Source: Rotaria sp. Silwood1
Lineage: Eukaryota; Rotifera; Eurotatoria; Philodinida; Philodinidae
NCBI GenBank assembly: GCA_905250075.1
Contig: CAJNOP010000083.1
Location: forward strand, 209,393-273,392
Reading direction: 5' to 3'
Length of the DNA: 64,000 bases
This document shows positions 12,379 to 25,422 of the stretch, piece after piece. The notes below the pieces were generated by a model. It saw only the letters and a list, made by a program, of their open reading frames with translations. It did no database searches and was not told the DNA's origin. A program made the translations under genes and the position numbers. Position 1 is the first letter of the stretch. Each line of letters opens with the position of its first letter.

Positions 12379-14281
12379 TCAAAAAGCGTTCCAGTTGTTC
12401 CATAGTTCAGCGTCGAATGCCAAACGGCCGAGATGAATATCTCGCCAATTATCTGCCGCTTTTGTTACTTTTACCATGCCCACTGTGTAGTTCTCAATCG
12501 CTAAACCTTTCTTATCCTGAGACTGATTTCCAATTGTGACCTTGCGACCATTCTTGTCGGAGAATGCTTTAAAAAGACTGATCTGTGAGTATTTATCTAA
12601 ACCATTCCAGTTTTCAATCCAAAGATTCCTGATTATAACACATTGAATGCTCGAAAGCGCATAGATCCGCATAGCACAAGGGCTCATACCTTCGGAACGG
12701 ACATTAGCTATGGTTAAGTTGGTGATAAACTGATTTGGATCTGCTGTTTTGGTCGAATCCGTATCCGCATAGTGTGTAGCTGAATTGATAATGCAAGTAT
12801 TGAATTTAATATCAGACCACCAGATTCGGTTATGAATAATATCGATGCCATCCACTATTACATTGCGTATAGTTCTCGGTGACCAGCCCCATTGAATGAC
12901 CGGTCCGTTTTCATTCTTCCACACGACAATATTATTCACTTTCACATCAGAATGATAGATCTTCAGAACATCGTCATTGGAGTGAAAAAATGTGTTCTCC
13001 ACTAGGCTTCCGCTATAGATTTCTAAACCATCTGTTTGCCAATACCAGCTGCCTACTTGATGATAAGATGAAACAGACATATGAAACGTATGCTCATCTC
13101 CGTAGACAACAAATGAATGGTATGGTGGCTCGGACACTGTAATACCTTGTAAATGAAGATGTTGTTGTTTATTGAACCCAGAATTGAAGCGAAGCATTTT
13201 AACACATGTTGCCCAGCATTGTTCAACGATTGTATGATGATAGTTATTGTTGGTGTCTGCCTCATACACATACTTTTCTCCCGAAAGAACACCAAAGCCT
13301 GTCACTTTGACATCATCTGTTGACTCGAATTGGAAAGCACCTTTCACATAGGCTCCTGGAGCCAAATATACCCAGCGTACATGACTCGGCAAATGAGCAT
13401 GATAATCCCATGGCATATAGTAAATGCCCGGTTCGAAATAAATTACAGATTGACTAACCGTATTTAAATTGTTGACTCTTCCTGGTGAAACATAGTAGAT
13501 ATCATCTGTGTCAATATTGGGAATGTATTTATTGATATCGTCATCAGTCAATATCGATTCGGCGAAAATGAGCAAAGCATCTCGTGGTTCAGTATGAATC
13601 GCTCTTCCATTAGGGTTCTCCGAAGGACTATTGTTTAAATTGTACGTAGTAAAAAGCTTATTGTTGAATTCGACAGAGAATCTATATTGCTGCTTTGTCA
13701 ATCATACATAGTCACAATTATTATGTCACTTACCTGTGGCCAGAAGTACGATAAGGTATCAAAATACGAACGGTCGTGCTATTGATCATTTCTTTTTTGA
13801 AGTTCAACGTTGTCGGACGAATAGTCACGTCGTGAATGGATTGAATTCTATCCGCCAATTTAAGTAATGTGATTGTCACCCATATGGGAGTCAAATATTG
13901 AAATGTGGACCAGCTCATAGTTAGCTTAGTCTTACTGGCAAATTCAGCACCATCCGAATCATTATATTCCCATTTTTCACGACCACCTCGAGGAATAGTC
14001 ATATAAGTAAATGAATCATACAGAATATACTCGTTAGTGCCTTCTGTGCTGATTTGAACATGATAGACAGTAGAAGCACGCACATGATCATCAGCCACTG
14101 GTAAATTATCATTGTAATCAGCGTTATTATGCCACCAAGTGTGAAGTATGCCGCTTATTACGGGTAATGCCAATTGATGATGGCATATACAAAAAAGAAC
14201 TACGATATGGACAAGAGATGAAGAAAACATTCTTTGTATTACCGATCCAAGACTCAAACTGATAGAAATATCATCAATCAT
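12379..14281 (-). CDS. GH49 dextranase/isopullulanase-like glycoside hydrolase
   Basis: Two exons, 14281-13734 and 13681-12379, are joined by a 52-bp GTAAGT...TAG intron and encode 616 residues. The second Met (codon at 14230) would place a signal peptide of the form MFSSSLVHIVVLFCIC directly at the N-terminus and may be the real start. The N-terminal beta-sandwich begins with LHTWWHNN and ends in HRFSVEF. The right-handed beta-helix follows, with IYFEPGIYYMPW and VYLAPGAYVKGAF. The GH49 catalytic triad is intact: Asp in WQTDGLE (about residue 400) and two Asp in HSNDDVLK (about 419-420), matching the spacing of the three catalytic aspartates of fungal Dex49A. Family members cleave alpha-1,6 (dextran) or alpha-1,4 (pullulan) glucans outside the cell. 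GH49 is known mainly from fungi and bacteria, so horizontal acquisition followed by intron gain is inferred. Confidence 0.9.
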
Positions 14282-14444
14282 TCTGTTAAGCTCTTTTCTT
14301 GCTGTTACTGAGGATCAAGTTTCACTTTTTTCTATTTCTTTCTGCATGCTCGCTACCAATCAGAAGGATATGAAGGTGAGGGACGCTTTTATGTTTTTCA
14401 AGACAGACACAGAAATTCTGAATGCAGCGTCGAATATATTCAAA

Positions 14445-14535
14445 GTGTGAATGTGTCGATATGAGTATGATTGTAATTGTAGAGTAGAGGTGTGTGGGTG
14501 AATAATGAGAATACTCACACTCACACTCACATTCT
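14445..14535. repeat. Telomere-like hairpin, degenerate
   Basis: GTGTGAATGTGT and GGTGTGTGGGTG on the left face ACTCACACTCACACTCACATTC on the right, in inverted orientation. It lies about 160 bp upstream of the GH49 start. Confidence 0.55.
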
Positions 14536-14663
14536 TTTCGTTACTTATTGAACTGTTTCTTGTAACTATTTATCATTTACATATCAGTTTTATGGTTTAT
14601 TTCAGTGTTTCTTTGGTTCTTTGTTTTGTTGAATGCGGTACATGACTTATAATACAATATTTC

Positions 14664-16036
14664 CCAGTGGTGCAGCACTTTTGAGCCCGGATTTACTGTA
14701 TCTTGTAGACCTTTAGCGAATTATGTTTACGATAAAAAAAAGTTCGTGTCCATGGCTTGTTTCTAAGATGCTCGAAACTTTTTTATTATAACAACTATAA
14801 GAGGCATTGTGTCAGGAAAAAATTATTATCTCAATCAATACGATTTAAAACGAGTTGGAATTTGACTTACATATAGTTGTATTCATATAGAAGATCATGT
14901 GATATTATGAGCACAAAAGAGCTTAGAAAAGCATAGCTTTCAACTGTAGAAAATATTAACGTAGTTCTAAATGTGAATTAGTCTGTTACTTCTTAGGATT
15001 ACAAGGTTACGAGTGAAAATTCTAGTATATGTACCACTTCTACGATTTCGTTTCACATTTCTCAATGTTGCATGTAATGACAACTCTTATGAATCTTTTT
15101 TATTCATCTGCTGCAGTTGGTGCAGGAATAACTTATTCTGTCAACATTTTTTTCCTTTGATTATCGCTTTCATAATAATCTATACAGTTCGTTCCAAAGG
15201 TAATTGTTTGTGAGATACAAAGAAATTCCATTTTTTTTTCTCGTTGGTGGAACATGATCTGAAATGAATGTTGAAGTATATAGGGTGGAAATTTGAATCC
15301 ACTCCCTGGCCCACAGACTGTGATAGACGATTTTAATGCATGATTATCGATTATATATCATTAATATCTCATGAAAATATGTAAACTGCTTCATTTTTTT
15401 CAATTCTAAAGGATTAAGTCAAAATTGATGAAAAATGGGCCTGCAGAAAGATCGAATTAAACAATATTCTAGTGATTAGTAAAGACAGCCATATCATGTT
15501 TCACTTTTGAATTCCGCAGGGATTGCGCTAACAGCTTTTTGCACTCGGTAGGTAACGTTATTGGTATACTTTTTTTCTATCAGAATCTATAGAAAAATGA
15601 ATATATTATCGTAGAAACCAAAACTATCCGGCATTCAAAATTGCATTGTGACTTCAGTACTGAATTTACTAAAATGTTTAACCGCATATCTCGTAATCCT
15701 AAGAAGTAACATAATAAGTCACATTTAGAATCACGTTAATATTTTCTAAACTTAATAGCTCTGCTTTTCTAAGCTTTTTTGTGCTCATTATGTCACATAA
15801 TCTTTCACATGAGTACAATTATATGTGAGTAAAATATCAACTCGTTTTAAATCATATTGGTTGAGATAGTCATTTTTTCTTGATAAAATGCCTCGCATAG
15901 CAGCTGTTATAGTAAAAATCTTTCGCTTTCCTCAGAAACAAGCCATGAGCACGAACTCTTTTTTTATAATAAACATAGTTCACCAAGGCTTACAAGATAC
16001 ACTAAATCTCGGCTGAAAAATGCTTCGATACTGGAG
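14664..16036. mobile_element. Non-autonomous DNA transposon with ~330-bp inverted repeats
   Basis: 14665-15012 is an imperfect reverse complement of about 15690-16033. Outer ends read CAGTGGTGCAGCAC against CAGTATCGAAGCAT, and long internal blocks such as ATGAGCACAAAAGAGCTTAGAAAAGC are inverted near 15770. The 680-bp middle has no transposase and one short meaningless ORF (15013-15213). The flanks AATATTTC (left) and AATATTCT (right) could be a decayed 8-bp duplication, which with the CAG...CTG ends hints at a hAT-type element, but the boundaries are uncertain by a few bases. Confidence 0.7.
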
Positions 16037-17152
16037 AATATTCTTTTGCTAGTCCATTCCAGCAAATGCGTGTCAAACATAAATAGTAAATGTTTTAGTT
16101 CTGCTTGTTTGAGAAATTAATTATAGATCTTAAGAAATTACATATCGAAGTTCCGTATGAAAGTGAAGCTATTTAGTGGAAAATTATAGACAAGACTGAT
16201 GTATTCTTTTTTTTAACAGACGACATTGACTGGCATAGATGACACAAGACAGTAGATTGAAAATAGTTGTTTCAAAAACAAAGAATAAAAAGCTAATTCA
16301 AAGAAAAACAAAAAACTTTTTACATGAATTCATTGGATATGTTAAAACTTGACCACTATTTTTCTAATAAATCTGATTAAGTTTAATAGTTTTTGTTTTT
16401 ACTTTTAGCGTGAATTGAAATAATTGACATCAGTCTATTACTAAAAATCTTCTGTATCAATATATGCTATTATTCTTTAGATAATCGTTTTACAATGACA
16501 CAGATATTGTTTTTTGTAAATATGAAGGAATCAACTGAATAAATATCAAGATCAAAATAAGATTCATTAAATAGCAATAGAATAATAGGATGAATTTTGG
16601 TGGAACTCACATATATTTTCGAAGAAAATAGGTGTCGATGTAAGTGTTCGTATGTTTTTCTATCGAACATCCATATCTACACTATGAGTAGTGTTTAGTA
16701 ATTTCCACATCAGTAAGCCGATGGAGGATGATTGATAATTAGATAAAAGAACAAATTTTCACGATGAAAACTTCACCAAGAAAAGTGGAACCTACTATCT
16801 CAGTCCTATGAATGTGATCAAACTTGAATGGGTACCCGTGATCATGATTACATTACGTTCTAGTTGTCGTAGAAACTTTAAATATAAATAACTCCTATTT
16901 GGATAGTTTTTGCCTAGATGTGGAACTTTAGTCCACGAATGTAAATATATTTTTCTTTACAAACATGATTAAGTAGACATATTGAAATATTGATATCTGA
17001 AACTTTATAGAATTAAAAATTGAGTGTGTAATAGAAAGAAATAAACGCAAAAAAAAGAGCATGTAGACAACGAAGAAATGAAAGAAAACTATGCACTACA
17101 ATAAGAATAATCACTATGACAAATGTTTAAACATCGTTATTAAACCATAGCT
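16037..17152. other. Intergenic, no gene seen
   Basis: AT-rich sequence. The open frame at 16470-16670 (minus) has no recognisable feature. Confidence 0.45.
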
Positions 17153-20101
17153 TTACTTCCGAATGCCGAACAAACTAAGAATATATACAAATATATAAAT
17201 AACATCAATATAAAGCATAAGTGATGCAGAAATATGATCTTCAGCACTTATTTCGTGTCGTTTTCCACCCATAATTAATTGTGTATCAACAGCCAAGAAC
17301 TAACAATAGAAAATAATTTCTTTCAATTTCTTAATTAATAAAACTTACAATCGAAAAAGCCACAGCTCCAAGACCAGCATAGATTGTATACATTATCTTA
17401 AAGAAAGAAATATTTTTAGAAAAAAAAAAAAAAAACATAACATCAATATTTTGTTTGTTTAAAATATTTACTCTTGAATATGTAAAAATACAAATAAATC
17501 CAAAAGCTATAAGTGCCAAGGACATAATCAATAGAATTCCAAAACATGATGTAAAATCATATTTTGTTTGAAATGAAAATAATGTAATACCGAAACAAAC
17601 AATTGTCGTAATACCAACAGCAATTAAGACTGATTCGATTTCATAGTATGCTGAAATCATACCCATCTAAAGTTTTGTTTAAAAAAAAAAGAAACTATTT
17701 AATACATAAATAATATTTAAATTGAATCATACCATATAACTCATTGATAAGGTCTAAAATTAAAAATTTGATTTTTTAATTGATTTAATTTAATTTTCTT
17801 TTTTTTACCACAATGCCGAGTAAAATAAGGTTAACTGGAAATTTTCGTCCAGCACTTTTAGAACAAACCAATATACAATAAGTAACCAAAAAAACAAAAT
17901 ATGATGCGAAATAAAGCCATTGACCATCCGGACTTCGTACGTATTCACGAATCAATGGTCTACAATACATATATGTATATCGTATATTAACTTTCAATGT
18001 CTTGTATTAGAAAAAAAAAACATACGTAAAATGAAATACTGCAATAAGACCAAATGTAATTAATAATTGAATCGAGAGAATTAAATAAACCTATTTTATA
18101 TAAAATTATTAAAATAAATTTGTTTCTGTAGACTTCAATCAGCACAAACCTTTCGAATAAATACTCGACGAATTTCTTTGCTTTCAAGACCAGTAAAATT
18201 TCCCCATTGACCTCCACCTTGTTCATCGTCTTTATAAAAAAACAAAACAAAATCTCAACTTTAATTTAAAAAAAAAAACAGAATTAACTTCATAAATTAG
18301 CAAAGTATTTAGAGAATAGTTTTAGTAAAGAAAATAATATATATAATTCTATAATTAAGAATATTAAAAACTGTTGTCTTCATGACTCAGATAAATTAGT
18401 CAAGTTGTTGAAAAGTTACAAAAGACACTAGTAAACAGTAAAAAAGTATCGTAGCTCACGCATTCATATATCTCACTAAAGACAGTACTATATGAAAAAA
18501 TAAAATTCTTTGATCAAAAGATGTTCATCAAGTCGGAGAGCTGAATTTGATGATGAATCACTTCTACAATCGACTATATTGATGCGCAGTGTTTTATCCA
18601 GCATGTGAGACATTTGATTAGCTGTTTTTAATTTTCATTTTATTTCTTCTTCGATTAAGCATAAGACAACAAAACTTTTTTGAAATTTTAATCGTAGTCC
18701 CTCTTCATTTAGATGATTTTAAAATATTAAATAAAATTACAAACTGATTCTGTTTGTTTATCTATCTCTTTGTGGGTTTGCAGTTCGTATACATATATTG
18801 AGAAATAGAGTCTGTTGATTACAAAATATTTCAATCTAGACCTAATAGATCAATTTTTTTCCAAATAAAATCCGGACTGTGCTCTTAATTTTCAAACAAA
18901 TTTTTAGTATGAGTCTTCAAATTGCTTCGAAGATGCGAGATACTTTTTAACAATTATTTATATTCTTCTAGTAGCATAGTCTATACATTTCTCAAACATT
19001 CTTGACAATGATTTTATAACAATCAAGTCATAATTGGCTATTACTTATAGAGTATGATCCTTTTTTATCTATTCAGACTCGAACAACAGGATGAATTCTC
19101 TTAAGGAAGATAGCTATGAAAGTAAATCACTTTTAGAAAAAAAGCAAAAAGAAATCGACTATGTCATAGAATAGGAAATTTTCTACAATCTTATGATGGT
19201 GATCGATTCTGATCGGCTAACTATTTGTATATTCCTTTTTCATCTTCTGTTTGTCTTGCATTTTTTTCATAAATATATGAAAAATAAATAGTCATACAAT
19301 ATTACAGAACAATATTTTCACAAATGGTATCTTTGAAATCAATACATAAAATCATAGTGACTAATTATTTGACGTAGAAATATTAACTTGAAGTTGAAAT
19401 AAACATATAGTAAGTTTGATTAATGCTTAGTAAAATAATGTAAAAGAGAAAATAAAATTTTTTGATAAAGAATACGAAATTCAATTATAATCGAAGAATT
19501 CAAACGTGTTTCATTGTATTTGTGAAAGAAATTTTCTATTCTAATATGAACATCTAAGTTTAAATTATTCGTTGTTAATATGAATGGCACCCGGCATGAA
19601 TCATGTTCCTGTTTTTTTTCTTGGATATCCATAAGATAACTATACACGTCATGAGGATGAATAAATATATCTAAATCATAGCAATGATTTCGTTTTTTTT
19701 CTCAAAATTGAAATAAAACGAAATTAGAAAATGTTTTATCACCAAAGAATGCTATCTTCAATGGTCTCTACTTTTAAAGACTTACAACCTGCAGAGATAT
19801 ATCTATATTTCCGCGATTTATTAATAAATTTACAAAAACAATTTCATTTATTAAAATAAAACCAACCTTTGCTTAGTTTTGGATGTGACAATACAGGAGG
19901 TGTTTGCACTGGCATTTCATTTTTACCATTGGAGCTACCTATAAAAATATATAAGTCAAGCATGAAGATAATTCAATTTAAAGAGGTACCGGGTTGAAAA
20001 GGATTCGGTATATATCCAGCCGGTTCTTGAGTTGGATAAGATTGAGAATCCTCGTGTGATGGATTAGGTAAATTGTTGATATTTCGATCTTGACTCATCA
20101 T
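17153..20101 (-). CDS. Lifeguard/TMBIM-family (Bax inhibitor-1 related) membrane protein
   Basis: Nine exons: 20101-19990, 19938-19867, 18229-18150, 18090-18026, 17959-17809, 17753-17733, 17666-17472, 17396-17349, 17299-17153. They sum to 891 nt (296 residues) with all phases matching. The N-terminal ~75 residues are Pro/Gln/Asn-rich and cytosolic (YPTQEPAGYIPNPFQPG), as in GRINA-like lifeguards. About seven hydrophobic segments follow. Signature pieces are SMSYMMGMISAYYE, FSFQTKYDFTS, and the C-terminal LYIDVIYIFVYILSLFG. Family members sit in ER, Golgi or plasma membrane, modulate calcium leak and restrain apoptosis; that role is by homology. Oddities are a 21-nt microexon (17733-17753, seven residues) and a 1.64-kb intron (18230-19866) among introns of about 40-80 bp. 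A TTTTTTTAG just 5' of the ATG suggests a 5' UTR intron. Confidence 0.92.
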
Positions 20102-21396
20102 ATTTATTATTTCTAAAAAAAAGAAACGAGATCTAATGTATAAAAGCAAAGTATTATCAAACTGACGAAGTTTCCTATTTAGTAAAATGCCGAACGTCCA
20201 CCTCAGGTCATTGTTTATGCAGACAGTGAATCGAAAAAAATATTCACCCAGTTTTGAAGAATTATACATCTTCAATCAAGAATTAGTAATAGCGATATCT
20301 TTTGATTCCATTCATAATTCTAGGTCTTAGGAAGTACATTTCAGCTGAAATAATATAATAAAATCAAGTCAACAGGATCTTTTGTAGTTGACCACCTTCA
20401 AAACCATAAACTTTGATATGTCGAAGGGAGAGAAAACATTTCCGATTTGTAAGAATTATGCAAAAGAGAAACAACAATTGATATGAAATAACTATTAGGA
20501 ATAAAAATATTAATTTTGAATAATATATCACCAAGTTTCAGTATACATAAAGCTTGAAAGCTACCAAATTTTTTTTTTATTTATCAATCTCACTGAAAAG
20601 TTTTTTCTTATCTCATAATCGGACAGTGTGCATAAATTCGCGCTAAAAGACAATGTAGAGCTAAAGCTTGAAAGCCTTTCTAATGATTTATTGCAGCTAC
20701 AAAAATATTCCTTTTTTATTAGTAATCAACATGATACAAGCATGATGTATAAAGCTATTTGCTAAAATTCAGATGTTGTCCTCTTAAAAAACGTTTTTTC
20801 CATCGAACCTTGCCTATGACTCTAGTATCATGTCAATTATTAATATTGAAGAATATTTTGTAACTGAAACAAATCATTACGAAGACTTTAAAACTTTAGT
20901 TTTACAGTGCTTTCTAACGTAAATTTATGCGTACTATCCTACTATGAGGTTGGTTTTGATTTTCTTTTAGAATTTGTTTCTCAGACGAGTCTTTTTTGCA
21001 TACTCAAACTCTCTGAAATACTATTCAAAATCAATATTTCTATCTCTAACAGTGATTTCATGTCGATTGTTGTTTCTTTTTTGCTTAATTCTAATAAGAA
21101 ATGGAGAATACTCTGTCTTCGATATATCAGTTTGTGGTTTTGAAAGTAATCTATTAAAAGAGAACGCTTATTAATTAAAATTATCAGATTATTTAAATTG
21201 GATTGTGCTTCTTAAGATTTAGAGTCATGAATGAAATCAAAATATTTTACTATTGCTAAATACACATAGAACACGTATAATTGTTCGAAGCTGAACGAAT
21301 AATTTTTTACAATAAAAATTCGGCATAAAAGAACTATTTTATTTAGAAAATAGAAATAAGAAAGGAAACATGATTGAAAGTAATGATATATATAAA
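20102..21396. other. Intergenic upstream of the lifeguard gene
   Basis: Likely contains the promoter of the minus-strand lifeguard gene. No motif can be assigned. The overlapping plus-strand frames at 20907-21174 have no recognisable content. Confidence 0.4.
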
Positions 21397-21404
21397 CTAG
21401 ACAT
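21397..21404. repeat. Left 8-bp target-site duplication
   Basis: CTAGACAT, identical to 22486-22493. Confidence 0.9.
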
Positions 21405-22485
21405 CAGTGTGGGAGTTAAAAATGGTGAAGTTATAACTCTAGTTATAACTTTTGAGTTATAACCAATCAACTTTTTGGTCGAAAAGTTATTTTAGTTATA
21501 ACGTTCAACCATGGTTATAACTTTTAACCAAGGTTATAACTTTTAATCATGGTTATAAAACACGATAGATTATCTAAATGATAAAGTGAGCAGCAAATGA
21601 TATAAACTGCGTAAATTTTATCGACTTATATATATATATTTGTGTCCAATCGAGGATCGCCCGTCTGAGAACAAAAAAAGAATGATCGTATTATTTACCT
21701 CTCTCTATTCATTCTCCCTCGATTTGTTTGTTTACTTACGTTTCGACTAAATGAGAGTGACGAAATAGGCAGATAATGAAAGCAACAACGGCATATATTC
21801 CAGTATATCACATTCTTTCGTCTATATGTAAGGTTATACTAGTTGTGAAATAAAAGCTTTGTGCACATATATCTGATAGAGAAAAAAAAATAAAAAAACT
21901 ATGCACTTAGAAGCAAAACTAAATAATAAAAACAACACAAGAATAATAATAATGCTGGTTTCGGAATATTGAAATGTAATTTATCGAAACTTATAAATTT
22001 TGACTTAGTCTTACTTATTTCTGTGAGGAGCATTGACGACAAATAAGACTAAATGTATTCAATTTTTTGATTATTGATTAGTCATTTTATTAGTGAGCTT
22101 TTGAATAATAGTTTCAATTGTGGTTTATTTAATATAAAAACTGGAAAAAAGAAATGACAGAAGACTATTACTCGGCATTTTTTCATATGCCTATGCGGAG
22201 AAAATCGGTGAATCGACAACTCTTGCTTTTTCAAAACTGTTTGCTAAAGAATTTAGTATTTTTTTTCGCTTCATATACTTTAATTACAAAGTATTCTTTA
22301 TTAATAACTGTAAACAGTTGATGATTACAACCACGGTTAAAAGTTATAACCTTGGTTAAAGTTATAACTCTGGTTAAAAGTTATAACCATGGCTAAAAGT
22401 TATAACCACTGTTATAACCATTTTAACTTTTCGTCAGTTTTCTCAACTTTTAACTTTTGAAAAATGAATTTTAACTCCCACACTG
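21405..22485. mobile_element. hAT-like MITE with subterminal GTTATAAC repeats
   Basis: The 1,081-bp element is bounded by a perfect 17-bp inverted repeat CAGTGTGGGAGTTAAAA and a perfect 8-bp duplication CTAGACAT on both sides. CAGTG ends with an 8-bp duplication are the hallmark of hAT transposons. The first ~160 bp and the last ~170 bp each contain five or more copies of the palindrome GTTATAAC within AGTTATAACTTTTAACC-type units. They resemble the subterminal repeats bound by hAT transposases, but this role is inferred. No transposase ORF lies inside. The perfect duplication and TIRs point to a relatively recent insertion. Confidence 0.88.
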
Positions 22486-22493
22486 CTAGACAT
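22486..22493. repeat. Right 8-bp target-site duplication
   Basis: CTAGACAT, identical to 21397-21404. Confidence 0.9.
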
Positions 22494-25370
22494 GGGGTAC
22501 TATATAATGATATCTAGGTGAACTGTCTAAGCTGTTTGATGTCACATAGAGTAAACAAATAGGATGACCTGACATAGATGAATGAACAAACAGATTTTCA
22601 ACCAACTGTATATGGAGAGGAAAGGAAAAAAATTATTGGTTCATCTGTTTCAATTGATGAACACAACAAAGCGAAAGGTGGCGTACATATTTGCATTGAT
22701 GAATAAGTCGATCTTCTCTTCACTTAGACCCTTTTTCATCAGATATTATGTTCGTATAGTAATAATGTTTTGCTTTCGTTTGGGATGTATATGCTCGCTC
22801 AAAACTAAAATAATCAAGGGCCTCAGTAAAACAAAATCTATAATGAACGATTACGTTTGATAAAATACGTTTCAGCAAAAGATTTGACGAAAGTGTTTGA
22901 TTGTTTTGGTTTTGAACAATATATATATATATAATCTAAACAATTACATATCATCAGCACTGCACGAGTACTATCATTGATAAAAAAAATCATATTTTTC
23001 TGATGTATTGTAGAAGCTGCACGATAAGTAAAAGAACTGGGACATTTGATCTTAGTGGCCACTCTAATAAACGTATTTAGCGGAATTAAAAAGATTAAAA
23101 AGCCTTAAAGAAGAAAAACAAATAAATGCTTCAATTGATTGTAATGTGTTTTTTTGTGCTATAATTGTATAAAATCAATAAAATTTTTATCTTTTTTTTT
23201 TTTTTTATAACAGAATCAATTGAATAAAATAATTACTTTGATATCCAAACATATATTCAATTTAATAATCCATATATTTTTTTCAAGTGCTCATTGCCAT
23301 CGAAATATGTTTTTACACAAATTTACTTCTTAATTAAGTAGTAGAAATACATGTATAAACATCAAATAATTTTTTTTTCTCAATAAATTAATCATTTAAC
23401 ACTTAAGAATTTTCAATTCAATGAAAAAAAATGATGTTAAATAAATATATGCAAAACCTCAATTTTCTTTAATATAATTTAACATTTGGTTTTTTATTAT
23501 ATACTATCTTCTACAAGATTTGTTAAAATTTAGCTAGTCATTTATTTTATTTTGTCAAATCATACACAATGCTCTAAAGCAAGCCTTTCTTTACACTTTT
23601 CTTTCATTATATAATATTTCATAGTATTACTATGAAAGATAGTCTTTGCTTGAAAAATTATTAAATTGATTTTATCTTTTTACTTACAATTCTAAGTGAC
23701 ATATAGAGTTTAGACAGCTATGGGTTCACATTTTTATGAACCCAAATTCGATATACAAGACCCGATCTTTTTTTCCATCAATCTCTAACACTTTCTGTGC
23801 ATATCAAAAAAAAGTGAAAAATCAATTTTTTCACTATTTATTGACTATTCTCAGAAAAAGTCAATTTATAGTTCTTCACTTTTGCATCAATTGATGTCTA
23901 ATCGATGAAACATTTTTGCTTAGTTGCCAAGAAAATTATCGAATTATAAAAGGACATTGAACAGTTAATTAATAAACAAAATTTTTCATTGAAAATCTTC
24001 AGCTGTTCGGAATAGTTTTAGCTGTCTGCATGGAAACAAGATCAAGCAAGAATAGGTTCTATACCATCAATGTGAAGATTCACTTGTAAGTCGTCTTCTG
24101 GTACTAATTCACTATCTAAGCATATCGTAGCTATCAAAATAAAGAAAACCGGATTTCTCAATAAAAAGTATCAATCAGTTTTATGCATCTTCAAAAAATG
24201 AACCAGCTATTTTAAATTTCGTTATGCAGAAAATTAAAACTGCTCGTGTTGATGGACTGAAGGCTAGAAGGATTCGCAGCTACCTAATTTACTTATAAAC
24301 TTAAAGACTTAATTAAAAACAGGATAACATTAACTATTGCTTTTGTATTTTCTATTGAAAGAATATATACACATTCAAGGTAACTCTGATTTTATACGGG
24401 CATGCGTCATTTCATTTTATACTAAATACAAAATAATCAAAAAAAGAAAAAACAAGAGAATAGATTGTCCAACATTATGGCTATCTTCAAATGCATAGTT
24501 ACATCATATTAGTGAAATAATAAATTACATCCAAAGAGAAAATGTTGATATTTAAATATAAATTTGACTATGTGAAAAACAAGATTGAACTATTAAACAA
24601 CAAGGTTTAATCTTTTCATAATGAGTTTTCCAAAAATTTCAAGAAAAACAGATTGTTTTAATCGCTCAACTAATTGACAATGATCTTGTTCACAAATAGT
24701 CATATGTTCATCTATGTAAATAACAAGAATTTTTTTAAATTTTGTTTTTTTTTCTTTTATGAATGTATTTGAATTATATATCGATGAATTGAGGTGTTTG
24801 TAACGACTGTATCCATTGTCTAAATAAAATCCTAAAAAAAGATTCTGATTTAAAGTTCGATCAAATTTAAAGAGAGCAAAAGATAAAGAGAATGAAATAA
24901 ATCTATATCAAAATAAGGTTTTCTCTTTCTTTTATTACATAAATAACCAAAGATCAGAAAAGATTTTGTTCATCTTGGTTGTAAGTTTGCTCAAAAAAGT
25001 TTTCAAATAAATCAATCATGATTAATAGATATCCTTAAATAAAATAAAAGTGCTTTGATAGTTTTTCATAGTTTCTTGACACAAGATTTTAATTATTTTC
25101 TAAATAGTCTCAACAGTTCAAGAAGAAAACGAGTTTTCTACACATTAGATTTTGTTTTTAAGATATAAAAATCACTAATTTTTTTTGCGAAGAAAAATAG
25201 TGAATTGAAATTTACTTCAAGTTTTCGGGTTGTTCGTCTCGATTTCAGCAACTCGAATCGATGGTTAAAAGTTAGTGAATGATTCCCCACCCTTTCAGTA
25301 ACAAGAACCGAACGTTAAAATAGTATCTTTCGATATTAACAATTAGATATGTAAGTCGACGTTTTGATCT

Positions 25371-25422
25371 AGTGTGAGTGTAGGTGTGATTGAAAAAAAC
25401 ACACACGTCAACACCCACACCT
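25371..25422. repeat. Telomere-like hairpin
   Basis: AGTGTGAGTGTAGGTGTG on the left and CACACGTCAACACCCACACC on the right are inverted copies with a loop of about 10 bp. Confidence 0.6.

Noticed and set aside
15013..15213. ORF inside the long-TIR element
   Set aside because: Starts in the TIR and is low-complexity hydrophobic sequence; it has no transposase features.
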